From: UBA1359 sp029570385
GTDB lineage: Bacteria > Patescibacteriota > Patescibacteriia > Patescibacteriales > Patescibacteriaceae
Direction: 5' to 3'
NCBI GenBank assembly: GCA_035351315.1
Contig: DAOPVX010000015.1
Location: forward strand, 1-12,409
Length of the DNA stretch: 12,409 bases
This document shows positions 1 to 7,009 of this stretch, one piece after another. Numbering within the stretch: position 1 is the first letter of the stretch; every line of letters begins with the position of its first letter. A program made the translations under genes and the position numbers. Under the pieces are notes generated by a model. That model searched no databases. It was not told the origin of the DNA and was given only the letters and a program-made list of their open reading frames with translations.

Positions 1-1546
1 TATAAATATTACCATTAACTGTGAGTTTCTGGCTAGGACTGGTCGTGCCGATACCCACATTACCAGCAATAGATAAAATTGAATCACCAGAATTCGCACC
101 AGTCGCGGTTAACATCATATCTGTGCGTCCAGCAGGGTCAATGCCACCATAAGCTGGAGCAAATCTTAGGTGTCCAGCTTCTGTTACTAGATTAGATACA
201 CCGCCACCAAATAGAGCAACTGTTCTCTCGGCCCCCACGCTAGTTGGCGCCCTAAAAACAAAGCCAGCGCCTTTTCCAGCAACAGCAGTTCCAAACACTT
301 GAAGCTTGGCAACCCAAGCAGTGCCTCCTCCGTCATAACCTCTAATAAATTCTGCTACTGGGTAAGTGTTTCTAGATACGGATAATAATCCGGCAATATT
401 AGTATTTCCACTAACATCTAACTTAGCTGTAGGGTTAGTAATTCCAATCCCTAGATTACCCTCGGCGCTTAAAAACATCTTCGAGGTGCCGTTGGTAATA
501 AAATTAAGTGGTTGATTGGTTACAGTACCCAAAACCATTTGCTTACCAGAATAAGTAAAATTATAACCAGTATTAGCTGGCGTACCACTATCTGAGGCGG
601 CCACTACGGCATTAATTGATCCGGTTTTGGCAATATAGGCTGAATTACCGCTACCGCTAAGATCGACAAATTTATTCCAAAAACCGCTGGGTAAACCACC
701 GATACCCAAGTTACTAATAAAATAATTACTATTAGCGGCTGTGCCAGTAATAGCTAGCGAGCCAGAACCGGCAATGCTACCACTAACCGATAATTTACTA
801 TAGGGCTCACTATCACCAATGCCAACATTACCGGTATTACTATTATAAATATTGGTGCTAGAAGCTATCCAATAACTCGTGCCAGATGAACCACCGGCGA
901 CAGCAGTATCAACATAATCTTTGGTAGCGGCATGATTACCGGCTGTTGGTGCTCCAACAACTAACGGATGAAAAAAGCTACTAGAACCAAAAACATTTAA
1001 AGTAATGGCTTCGGGTATTGTGCTAGTGCCAATACTAATACCACCACTACCAATATACATTAAAGTATTGTTAGTACTTTGCACAACCGTAGATGTGCCG
1101 CTGGCTGAATCTGAACCAAGTTTTAAAACAGTCTGAACACACTGGTTACCAACTAAATAATAACCATTCTTACAAACTGAACATCTTTCAGTGCATTGGT
1201 TATATGTTTGACAATTATCTGGTGGTGTTGTATTGGCCTTACATTCTTTATTTGGATAAGTTCCACAAAGAGTATGGGTAGTAGTACTAGCACATTGACT
1301 ACAAACACCACAACTATCAGCTTGGCTACAATTAGCACAATTTAGACCAGCAGCACAGGTAGGAGATGGGCTCCAAGTTGGACAAGAACTCATAGTTCGG
1401 CACTGTCCTCCACAATAATATTGACCACTGGCACACCCCACACCCACTGGCGAAGCGCTAGGGCAAGATTCGGCTAGAACGGATGAAGCAAAAAAAACTC
1501 CAGCTAATATAAAATTTATAAACAATAATTTTTTGCCCAATTTCAT
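1..1546 (-). CDS. Secreted cysteine-rich, tail-fibre-repeat surface protein (3' end outside window)
   Basis: I translated this open frame by hand: it opens with ATG at 1546 and stays open for 515 codons to the window edge, so the C-terminus is missing. Residues 1-25 form a signal peptide (KK, hydrophobic core, cleavage probably after VLA). Residues 28-136 hold 18 cysteines, several in CxxC spacing, suggesting a disulfide-knotted head. From about residue 140 the protein turns into Ser/Thr/Gly/Asn-rich beta-type sequence with the repeat seen in phage tail-fibre and S74-peptidase-type proteins: VGIGDSEP (241), LGIGITNP (365), VGIGTTSP (497), each followed by a KL-x-V-x-G strand. A fibre-type segment HAATKDYVD lies at 205-213. 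The gene starts 7 bp after the stop of the 547-aa fibre gene, so the two are probably co-transcribed. No Shine-Dalgarno motif precedes the ATG. Function is inferred as an extracellular adhesin or fibre; the ligand is unknown. A C-terminal chaperone/peptidase domain may lie beyond the edge. Confidence 0.88.
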   Translation of the reverse strand, partial: MKLGKKLLFINFILAGVFFASSVLAESCPSASPVGVGCASGQYYCGGQCRTMSSCPTWSPSPTCAAGLNCANCSQADSCGVCSQCASTTTHTLCGTYPNKECKANTTPPDNCQTYNQCTERCSVCKNGYYLVGNQCVQTVLKLGSDSASGTSTVVQSTNNTLMYIGSGGISIGTSTIPEAITLNVFGSSSFFHPLVVGAPTAGNHAATKDYVDTAVAGGSSGTSYWIASSTNIYNSNTGNVGIGDSEPYSKLSVSGSIAGSGSLAITGTAANSNYFISNLGIGGLPSGFWNKFVDLSGSGNSAYIAKTGSINAVVAASDSGTPANTGYNFTYSGKQMVLGTVTNQPLNFITNGTSKMFLSAEGNLGIGITNPTAKLDVSGNTNIAGLLSVSRNTYPVAEFIRGYDGGGTAWVAKLQVFGTAVAGKGAGFVFRAPTSVGAERTVALFGGGVSNLVTEAGHLRFAPAYGGIDPAGRTDMMLTATGANSGDSILSIAGNVGIGTTSPSQKLTVNGNIY

Positions 1547-1553
1547 AAAAAAT

Positions 1554-3197
1554 TTATTTACAACACGCAAATTTCATACTCTTTTCGCAAGTGTACAACA
1601 GACCTCTACCATGTGGCAAATAATTAGAATCAGACATTTGCCAACCGGCACTATAAGCCACATTAGTGCCAGACCCAACAGCGCTTCTTCGACCATCACA
1701 ATCATTAGCCATAGCCGTATATCCCGGTGGACCATTAAGTATCCAAACATCAACAGTTGGCATGGGTTGATTGTCCCTGATGGTATTTAACATTTCTTCG
1801 GCTGAACAAACATGACTACCGGCTAATTGAGCATGGCATCGTTCGTGAGCATACGCATAGCCAGGAGTTCCATTATTACTACCATTATAAGTGGCGCTGG
1901 TTACAGTAGCAAAATAACTAACGCTACCCGATCCACTGCTCGGATTAAAACAATTATTACCGCTAGCATCGCAATACTGGTCGGATCGCATTTTAGTGGC
2001 TGAACTAGTAACGGCGGTAACATCGCCAGTTTGAGTAACTCTAAATAAATCACCAGTATCAGCCGTATTCCTAATAACCAATGGCGAATAATTACTAGAT
2101 ACAATTCTTAGGCCTTCAATGTTTGTCTTGGGATAAATGTGCAAGGCCGCGATTGGACTGGTCGTCCCGATACCAACTCGCCAACTAGTGCTAGAGGCAT
2201 ATAAATAATTACCATTGTTAATCCATAAACTTTGAGCGGCAGTATCAACATAAGACTTGGTGGCTAAGTGGTTGGGCATTGTTGGAGTATCAGCAATAGC
2301 ATTACCATTAATATATAGCGGTGCTGTTGGACTAGTGGTGCCGATACCAACAAAACCGTCATTTCTGACAAATAAAATTGATGAGCCGCTGCTGTTTTGA
2401 ATATTTAACGCTGAGGTCGTTGAAGTAATACCGCTACCAGCTATCGTTAACTTAGATGTCGGACTAGTGGTGCCGATACCAATATTATTTGTATTTGTAA
2501 GATACAAAACATCATTAATAGCTGTACCATTCCAATTATAAAAACTAAAATTATTACTATTTTCTTCTACACCCATTATCCACGCCTTGTTTGTATTTGA
2601 TAAGGCTCCAGCTGGATAATAAGAAATACCTATTTGTTTACTATTGTTTGTTCTGGAAATTTTAACTGGTGCATAAGTATTATCGGCGACTATTTCCAGC
2701 TTAGATGAGGGATTCGTCGTCCCGATACCAACTTGCCAACTAGTGCTGGAGGCATATAATTTAGTGCCGGATAAAATCCAATATTTTACCGGATCTAAGC
2801 TGGCGCCCAAAGTAGACTCTAAATAGTTTTTATTAACTACATCAGTACCATCAACGGCGTGATAATTAGTTCTAATAAAACCGTTACCAGCATCAATTGA
2901 CGCATTAGCATAGGGTGCAACCATTAATCTGGCTGAGTCATCGGTAGTGGTGGTGCCAATACCAACCTTACCAGTCGTACCGCTACCGTTAACATAAAAA
3001 TTATTAGCAATTGTTAAAACGCCAGCCTTGGTCTGACTAGTATTATTAGTACTGATGAATGGCTCCGGATTGCTGCCCGGCGGAGTTGCCGTTGGATTGG
3101 ACCAAGCAGCTAATAATGCATTGGTGGCAACCAAAAAACCCCACACTACAGCCAGGAGGGTAAATAAAAAACGAACTTGACTTTTATTGGCGGTCAT
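1554..3197 (-). CDS. Secreted fibre-like repeat protein with C-terminal cysteine-rich domain
   Basis: The protein has 547 residues. A hydrophobic signal peptide or anchor spans about 8-31, followed by a Pro/Ser/Asn-rich linker. Five tail-fibre-type repeats of the form V/I-GIGTT-x-P occur near residues 78, 156, 239, 283 and 341, usually followed by a KL-x-I strand. Phage-fibre-like segments occur at 122-129 (NKNYLEST) and 310-318 (HLATKSYVD). Residues about 427-547 form a different, compact domain. All eight cysteines of the protein lie at or after residue 409 (409, 416, 454, 464, 500, 537, 545, 546); the domain contains HERCHAQL, CSAEEML, a WILNGPPGYT loop and NDCDGR, and ends FACCK. I recall similar 'CC'-ending domains on other bacterial fibre proteins but cannot name the family. 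It has its own promoter and follows the groEL terminator. Likely role: extracellular fibre or adhesin with the C-terminal domain as tip. Function is not proven. Confidence 0.85.
   Translation of the reverse strand: MTANKSQVRFLFTLLAVVWGFLVATNALLAAWSNPTATPPGSNPEPFISTNNTSQTKAGVLTIANNFYVNGSGTTGKVGIGTTTTDDSARLMVAPYANASIDAGNGFIRTNYHAVDGTDVVNKNYLESTLGASLDPVKYWILSGTKLYASSTSWQVGIGTTNPSSKLEIVADNTYAPVKISRTNNSKQIGISYYPAGALSNTNKAWIMGVEENSNNFSFYNWNGTAINDVLYLTNTNNIGIGTTSPTSKLTIAGSGITSTTSALNIQNSSGSSILFVRNDGFVGIGTTSPTAPLYINGNAIADTPTMPNHLATKSYVDTAAQSLWINNGNYLYASSTSWRVGIGTTSPIAALHIYPKTNIEGLRIVSSNYSPLVIRNTADTGDLFRVTQTGDVTAVTSSATKMRSDQYCDASGNNCFNPSSGSGSVSYFATVTSATYNGSNNGTPGYAYAHERCHAQLAGSHVCSAEEMLNTIRDNQPMPTVDVWILNGPPGYTAMANDCDGRRSAVGSGTNVAYSAGWQMSDSNYLPHGRGLLYTCEKSMKFACCK
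2161..2759. repeat. Direct repeats inside the 547-aa fibre gene
   Basis: Positions 2161-2204 and 2716-2759 match at 42 of 44 bases; the only differences are at 2179/2734 and 2193/2748. They encode the segment LYASSTSW-x-VGIGTT. A second pair, 2329-2350 and 2461-2482, is identical over 22 bases and encodes the GIGTTSP turn. The near-identity at DNA level points to recent internal duplication or gene conversion between repeat modules. Confidence 0.85.
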
Positions 3198-3232
3198 TAG
3201 ACTTAATAAGGTTAGTCAACCATAATAAATTT

Positions 3233-3261
3233 ATTATACAACAAAAGACCCAACCGACGCA
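3233..3261 (-). promoter_or_regulatory. Promoter of the fibre gene pair
   Basis: On the minus strand a perfect TATAAT lies at 3238-3233. An 18-bp spacer separates it from a weak -35, TTGCGT, at about 3262-3257. The expected start of transcription is some 25-30 nt upstream of the ATG at 3197. The -10 is part of a 16-bp perfect AT palindrome at 3222-3237. The downstream location from the groEL terminator supports an independent transcription unit. The -10 is convincing and the -35 is not. Confidence 0.5.
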
Positions 3262-3278
3262 AGCAGTTTAGGCAATAC

Positions 3279-3313
3279 AAAAACACCAGCCAAACTAAAG
3301 CTGGCTGGTGTTT
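3279..3313 (-). terminator. Intrinsic terminator of groES-groEL
   Basis: Arms 3281-3292 and 3302-3313 are perfectly complementary over 12 bp around a 9-nt loop. On the minus strand the stem is followed by a run of five T. It begins about 17 bp after the groEL stop codon. The plus strand also has a T run (3311-3316), so the hairpin could work in both directions, but no plus-strand gene ends here. Confidence 0.85.
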
Positions 3314-3329
3314 TTTAATTGATAAATCT

Positions 3330-4964
3330 TTACATCCCCATCATCGGATTCATGCCGCTGGCCGAATGGTCGCCATAAGAACATTTGTCTTCCTTTTTGT
3401 CAGTAATAACTGTCTCAGTAGTCAAAAACATCATCGCCGCGCTAGCCGCGTGCTCTAAAGCGCAACGAACCACCTTGGTCGGATCAATAATACCGGCAGC
3501 CGTCATATCTTCAAACTTGCCAGTGGCGGCATTATAGCCGATAGCATTCTTATTGCCCTTATTCTTTTCAATAATATTATAGAGAATAAAGGAACCGTCT
3601 TGGCCGGCGTTAGCGGCAATCTGCTTAATCGGTTCTAAAATAGCTCCGGCCACAATCCGTTGACCAGTGCCGCTATGTTCATCTAACTCAAAAGCATCGC
3701 TAGCTAAAGCCAAAGCTAAACCGCCGCCAGGAACAACGCCCTCTAAAGTGGCAGCCCGAGTGGCATTAAGCGCATCTTCAATGCGGTCTTTCTTTTCCTT
3801 CATTTCTACTTCAGTCGCCGCGCCAACCTTAATAACGGCGACACCGCCGGATAATTTAGCTAAGCGTTCTTGTAATTTTGTTTTATCAAAATCGGAATCA
3901 GCGGCTTCTTGTTCTCTCTTAATCTGTTCAATTCTGGCTTTAATTTTAATTTGGTCGCCCTTGCCATCAACAATAGTGGTTGTTTCTTTAGAAACAATCA
4001 CCCGCCGGGCTTGGCCAAAATCACCTAAATCGGCATTTTCCAATTTTAAGCCAACCTCCTCAGAAATAACCCGACCGCCAGTTAAAACGGCGATATCATC
4101 CAACATCGCTTTGCGACGGTCGCCAAAACCAGGCGCCTTAATACCGACGACGCTAAAAACGCCGCGCAACTTGTTGACCACAAAAGTGGTCAAGGCTTCG
4201 CCATCAATATCTTCGGCAATAATAACCAGTTCCTTCTTACCGGCTTGTAAAACTTTTTCTAATAATGGCAAGACATCCTGAACCGCCGACACTTTACGAT
4301 CAGTAATTAAAATATAAGGATCCTCCAGTTCAGCTTTCATAGTCTCGGTATTGGTCACCATATAGTGCGAGACATAGCCCTTGTCAAATTGCATACCTTC
4401 CACCACTTCTTTTTCCACGCCAAACGATTGGCCTTCTTCAACGGTAATTACTCCGTCATTACCGACCGAACTCATGGCTTCAGCGATAATCTGACCGATT
4501 TCCGGATCATTGGCGCTAATGGAGGCCACTTGAGCGATTTCTTCTTTAGTAGAGATCGCCTTGCTCATTTTCTTTAATTTACTAACAACATCCGCTACTT
4601 CTTTTTCAATACCTTGACGAATTTCAATCGGATTAATGCCGGCCGCGACCAATTTTAAACCTTCGTTAATCATCGCTTGGGCTAGAACCGTCGCGGTCGT
4701 TGTACCATCACCAGCCAAATCATTGGTCTTGGAGGCAACTTCTTTGACCAGTGAAGCTCCAATATTTTCAAACTTATCCTCCAGCTCAATTTCTTTAGCG
4801 ACCGTAACGCCATCTTTGGTAATAACTGGACTACCAAAGCCGCGATCAATAACGGCATTCCGTCCCTTGGGACCAAGCGTCACCTTAACGGCATTAGCCA
4901 ATTGATCAACACCGTTTTTCAGAGCAGCTCTGGCCTGATTGTCAAAAATAATCTGTTTAGCCAT
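3330..4964 (-). CDS. groL: Chaperonin GroEL (60 kDa)
   Basis: This is the ATP-driven cytosolic folding chaperonin, which forms double seven-membered rings capped by GroES. Its 544 residues match the family's usual length. Conserved features appear in order: LGPKGRN nucleotide-binding segment (30-36), DGVTVAKEI (51-59), the ATPase loop AGDGTTTATVLA (84-95) with the catalytic Asp at 86, the apical domain with ITDRKVSAVQDVLPLLE, the VPGGG turn late in the protein, and a C-terminal tail ending GMNPMMGM, close to the usual GGM-type tail. All key residues that I can check are present. It lies 21 bp downstream of groES in the same operon and just before a strong terminator. No Shine-Dalgarno motif precedes its ATG. 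The assignment is secure. Confidence 0.99.
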   Translation of the reverse strand: MAKQIIFDNQARAALKNGVDQLANAVKVTLGPKGRNAVIDRGFGSPVITKDGVTVAKEIELEDKFENIGASLVKEVASKTNDLAGDGTTTATVLAQAMINEGLKLVAAGINPIEIRQGIEKEVADVVSKLKKMSKAISTKEEIAQVASISANDPEIGQIIAEAMSSVGNDGVITVEEGQSFGVEKEVVEGMQFDKGYVSHYMVTNTETMKAELEDPYILITDRKVSAVQDVLPLLEKVLQAGKKELVIIAEDIDGEALTTFVVNKLRGVFSVVGIKAPGFGDRRKAMLDDIAVLTGGRVISEEVGLKLENADLGDFGQARRVIVSKETTTIVDGKGDQIKIKARIEQIKREQEAADSDFDKTKLQERLAKLSGGVAVIKVGAATEVEMKEKKDRIEDALNATRAATLEGVVPGGGLALALASDAFELDEHSGTGQRIVAGAILEPIKQIAANAGQDGSFILYNIIEKNKGNKNAIGYNAATGKFEDMTAAGIIDPTKVVRCALEHAASAAMMFLTTETVITDKKEDKCSYGDHSASGMNPMMGM

Positions 4965-4985
4965 ATTATTTATACTAAAAATTAA

Positions 4986-5276
4986 TTATTTAATAATGGC
5001 CAAAATGTCGCGTTCGGCAACAACTAAATATTCTTGGCCATCATATTTTAATTCCTCAGTGGAATATTTCTTGAACATAACCTTTTGACCGACTTGGACG
5101 GTCAGCGGACTTCGTTGACCATTGTCCAATAGTCGGCCGGGACCGACGGCGACAACTTCGCCTTGCTCCGGACGCTCCTTGCTAACAGTATCAGGCAAAA
5201 TAATGCCGGATTGGGTTTTTTCTTCAGCCGATAACGGCTTGATGATCACTTGATCATGTAACGGCGCTAGATTCAT
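4986..5276 (-). CDS. groS: Co-chaperonin GroES (10 kDa)
   Basis: GroES is the heptameric lid of the GroEL folding chamber. The 96-residue length is typical. It opens with the canonical LxPLxDxVIIKP strand (residues 3-14), followed by the mobile loop EEKTQSGIILPD (18-29), whose hydrophobic tripeptide contacts GroEL. The GEVVAVGPG turn (39-47), VGQKVMFKKY segment and ERDILAI C-terminus are also standard. It is the first gene of the groES-groEL unit. A CIRCE operator and strong promoter lie directly upstream, so it should be heat-shock induced by release of HrcA. The leader between CIRCE and ATG is almost pure A/T and has no Shine-Dalgarno motif. Confidence 0.98.
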   Translation of the reverse strand: MNLAPLHDQVIIKPLSAEEKTQSGIILPDTVSKERPEQGEVVAVGPGRLLDNGQRSPLTVQVGQKVMFKKYSTEELKYDGQEYLVVAERDILAIIK

Positions 5277-5300
5277 AAAAAATAAATTAAAAAATAAATA

Positions 5301-5331
5301 ATTTAGCAGTCAGGTGTCCTGACTGCTAAAT
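5301..5331 (-). promoter_or_regulatory. CIRCE operator (HrcA binding site) of groES-groEL
   Basis: The core is TTAGCAGTC-N9-GACTGCTAA at 5303-5329, against the CIRCE consensus TTAGCACTC-N9-GAGTGCTAA. One position per arm differs, and the two changes compensate each other, so the dyad stays perfect. Here the symmetry is longer than usual: 14-bp arms (5301-5314 and 5318-5331) separated by only 3 nt. The site covers the predicted transcription start of the groES promoter, the expected position for HrcA repression. Confidence 0.95.
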
Positions 5332-5359
5332 ATTATAGCAAGCCGCCCCGGCTTGTCAA
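5332..5359 (-). promoter_or_regulatory. Sigma70-type promoter of groES-groEL
   Basis: On the minus strand a perfect -35 TTGACA (5359-5354) and a perfect -10 TATAAT (5337-5332) are separated by 16 bp. The -10 abuts the CIRCE operator. The spacer is unusually GC-rich and contains a perfect 7-bp inverted repeat (arms 5339-5345 and 5349-5355) that reaches into the -35 box. Confidence 0.92.
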
Positions 5360-5400
5360 GCGTCTTAAATTAGCGGCTATTAGGTTGCTCGCTAGCGTTA

Positions 5401-6420
5401 TTATAGTAAATTATTCTCAGCAATATAGGCACAGAGATTAGCTAAACGATGGCTATAACCCCATTCATTATCATACCAAGCCACTATTTTGAGCAGATCG
5501 CCGCCAACCACCTTGGTCAAAGATAAATCAACAATTGAGCTGGCTGGATTACCAGTAAAATCAATGGAAACTAACGGCTCGGTGGTAACTGTCAAAGCGC
5601 CGAATTTATCTTGTTCCGCGGCTGTGGTTAATAATTGATTAACTTCTTCAACGGTTACTGGCCGCTTGGTAACAAACACAACATCACAGAGCGAGACAAC
5701 CGGTGTCGGCACGCGAAAAGCCGAGCCATCAAAGCAACCGCTCAGGGCCGGAATAGTTTTGGCTACAGCTGCGGCTGCCCCGGTCGTAGTCGGCACGATA
5801 CTCATAGCGGCGCTGCGGGCGCGGCGCAAATCTTTATGCGGACCATCCACTAGATTTTGATCGGCAGTATAGGCATGAACGGTGCTCATTACGGCTTTAG
5901 CAATGCCAATTTTGTCTGAAATAACTTTAGTCACTGGCGCTAGGCAATTGGTCGTACAGGAAGCCATAGAAATAATCTGATCACTGGCTAATAAATCATT
6001 TTCATTAACACTTAAAACAATATTCTTAGTGGTTTCATCTTTGGCTGGGGCGCTGATAATCACCTTCTTAGCGCCGGCGATAATATGAGCCTTGGCTTCA
6101 TCGGCCTTAGTAAAACGACCAGTTGACTCAATAACTACATCAACCCCCAAAGAAGACCAGGGCAGCTGGGTCGGATCTTTTTCCGCTAAGGCCAAATAAG
6201 TCTGGCCATCAACAATTAAATGTTGGTCTTTAACACTAACTGTTTTATCATAGCGACCATAACAGCTGTCATACTGCAACAGATGGGCTAAAGTTTTATT
6301 GTCCGTCAAATCATTAATGGCCACCACCTCAACCCGTTGGTCAGCCAGTAAAGCTTTAAAGACGCTGCGGCCAATGCGGCCAAAACCATTAATAGCCACG
6401 CGCAATTTACGATCTAGCAT
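5401..6420 (-). CDS. gap: Glyceraldehyde-3-phosphate dehydrogenase, type I
   Basis: This enzyme oxidises glyceraldehyde-3-phosphate with NAD+ and phosphate to 1,3-bisphosphoglycerate in glycolysis. The 339-residue length is normal. The N-terminal Rossmann motif INGFGRIGR (10-18) is present, and the VAIND segment ends in Asp at 37, consistent with NAD rather than NADP preference. The active-site motif SCTTNC lies at 154-159 with catalytic Cys155, and His182 follows in STVHAYT. TGAAAAVAKTIP, FRVPTP and the C-terminal YDNEWGYSHR are all intact. It starts 20 bp after the CMP kinase stop and seems to be the last gene of the flippase-led operon; two TAA codons in a row end it. No terminator is obvious before the groES promoter, except that the CIRCE palindrome itself could form a hairpin. 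Confidence 0.98.
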   Translation of the reverse strand: MLDRKLRVAINGFGRIGRSVFKALLADQRVEVVAINDLTDNKTLAHLLQYDSCYGRYDKTVSVKDQHLIVDGQTYLALAEKDPTQLPWSSLGVDVVIESTGRFTKADEAKAHIIAGAKKVIISAPAKDETTKNIVLSVNENDLLASDQIISMASCTTNCLAPVTKVISDKIGIAKAVMSTVHAYTADQNLVDGPHKDLRRARSAAMSIVPTTTGAAAAVAKTIPALSGCFDGSAFRVPTPVVSLCDVVFVTKRPVTVEEVNQLLTTAAEQDKFGALTVTTEPLVSIDFTGNPASSIVDLSLTKVVGGDLLKIVAWYDNEWGYSHRLANLCAYIAENNLL

Positions 6421-6440
6421 ATTAGTATATTAAAAAATTA

Positions 6441-7004
6441 TTATTCTTGATTTAATTTGTGGTGAACCAATTGACTGACGACCGCCACTACTTGTTCTAA
6501 ATTCAAATTAGTGGTATCCACCACTTCATCATAATTGGCCAAGTCATAAGCGTCAATATGGAAATATTGTTGATAACGCTGACGATCATTGGCTACCCGC
6601 CGATAATTATTAGCCATAACCGCTTCAACACTGTCTAAATGATCGCCCTCATTACGCTCATTTGATTGTTGTAAGTCTTGAAAAATACGCTGAGCGCCAA
6701 CCAACGGCTCAACATTTAAGAAAATCTTATAAGAATGGGGAATAAAATGCCATGATGTTCGACCGTCAATAATAAAATTATCCTGTTCGCGACCAAGTTG
6801 GGCTTGATATTCATCCACCTCCAAATCAGTGGTAATATCAGTCAAGGCTAATTGATTATATTCTTCTAAAGTAAGACCGCGCCGTTTAGCTGCCTGACGG
6901 CGTAATTGGCCCATGCTATAATATGGCCAACCTAATTCAGCCGCCAATTTTTTGGCAACAGCCGATTTGCCGGCACCCGGCCAGCCAGAAAAAGAAATAA
7001 TCAT
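6441..7004 (-). CDS. cmk: Cytidylate kinase family protein (CMP/dCMP kinase)
   Basis: Predicted to phosphorylate CMP and dCMP with ATP, supplying CDP and dCDP for nucleic acid and lipid precursors. The 187-residue protein has a P-loop GWPGAGKS at 7-14, a core IIDGR motif corresponding to the IADGRD-type motif of Cmk, followed by the YKIFLNV strand. An Arg-rich lid RRVANDRQRY and a C-terminal DTTNLNLEQVV segment match the DSTTLSIEQVI segment of Escherichia coli Cmk. It is shorter than the E. coli protein (about 227 residues), lacking most of the CMP-binding insertion, as in compact archaeal-type CMP kinases. It sits 5 bp after the pseudouridine synthase gene and 20 bp before gap in the same operon. 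Assignment to the NMP-kinase fold is firm; the exact nucleotide preference is inferred. Confidence 0.82.
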   Translation of the reverse strand: MIISFSGWPGAGKSAVAKKLAAELGWPYYSMGQLRRQAAKRRGLTLEEYNQLALTDITTDLEVDEYQAQLGREQDNFIIDGRTSWHFIPHSYKIFLNVEPLVGAQRIFQDLQQSNERNEGDHLDSVEAVMANNYRRVANDRQRYQQYFHIDAYDLANYDEVVDTTNLNLEQVVAVVSQLVHHKLNQE

Positions 7005-7009
7005 AAAAT

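Noticed and set aside
1153..1338. 61-codon minus-strand open frame with a hydrophobic start
   Set aside because: It lies in another frame of the cysteine-rich head of the larger secreted protein that starts at 1546; the larger frame has a signal peptide and coherent repeats.
1554..3197. Regular short repeats suggesting a CRISPR array
   Set aside because: Repeats are in frame, degenerate and irregularly spaced, and code for the GIGTTSP turn; no constant repeat/spacer length.
1..3197. Prophage tail-fibre region
   Set aside because: Signal peptides on both fibre-like proteins and the absence of any other phage gene argue for chromosomal surface proteins, not virion parts.
3667..4281. 204-codon plus-strand open frame
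   Set aside because: It is antisense to groEL, has Ser/Thr/Pro-rich low-information composition, and no promoter. It is a shadow of groEL codon use.
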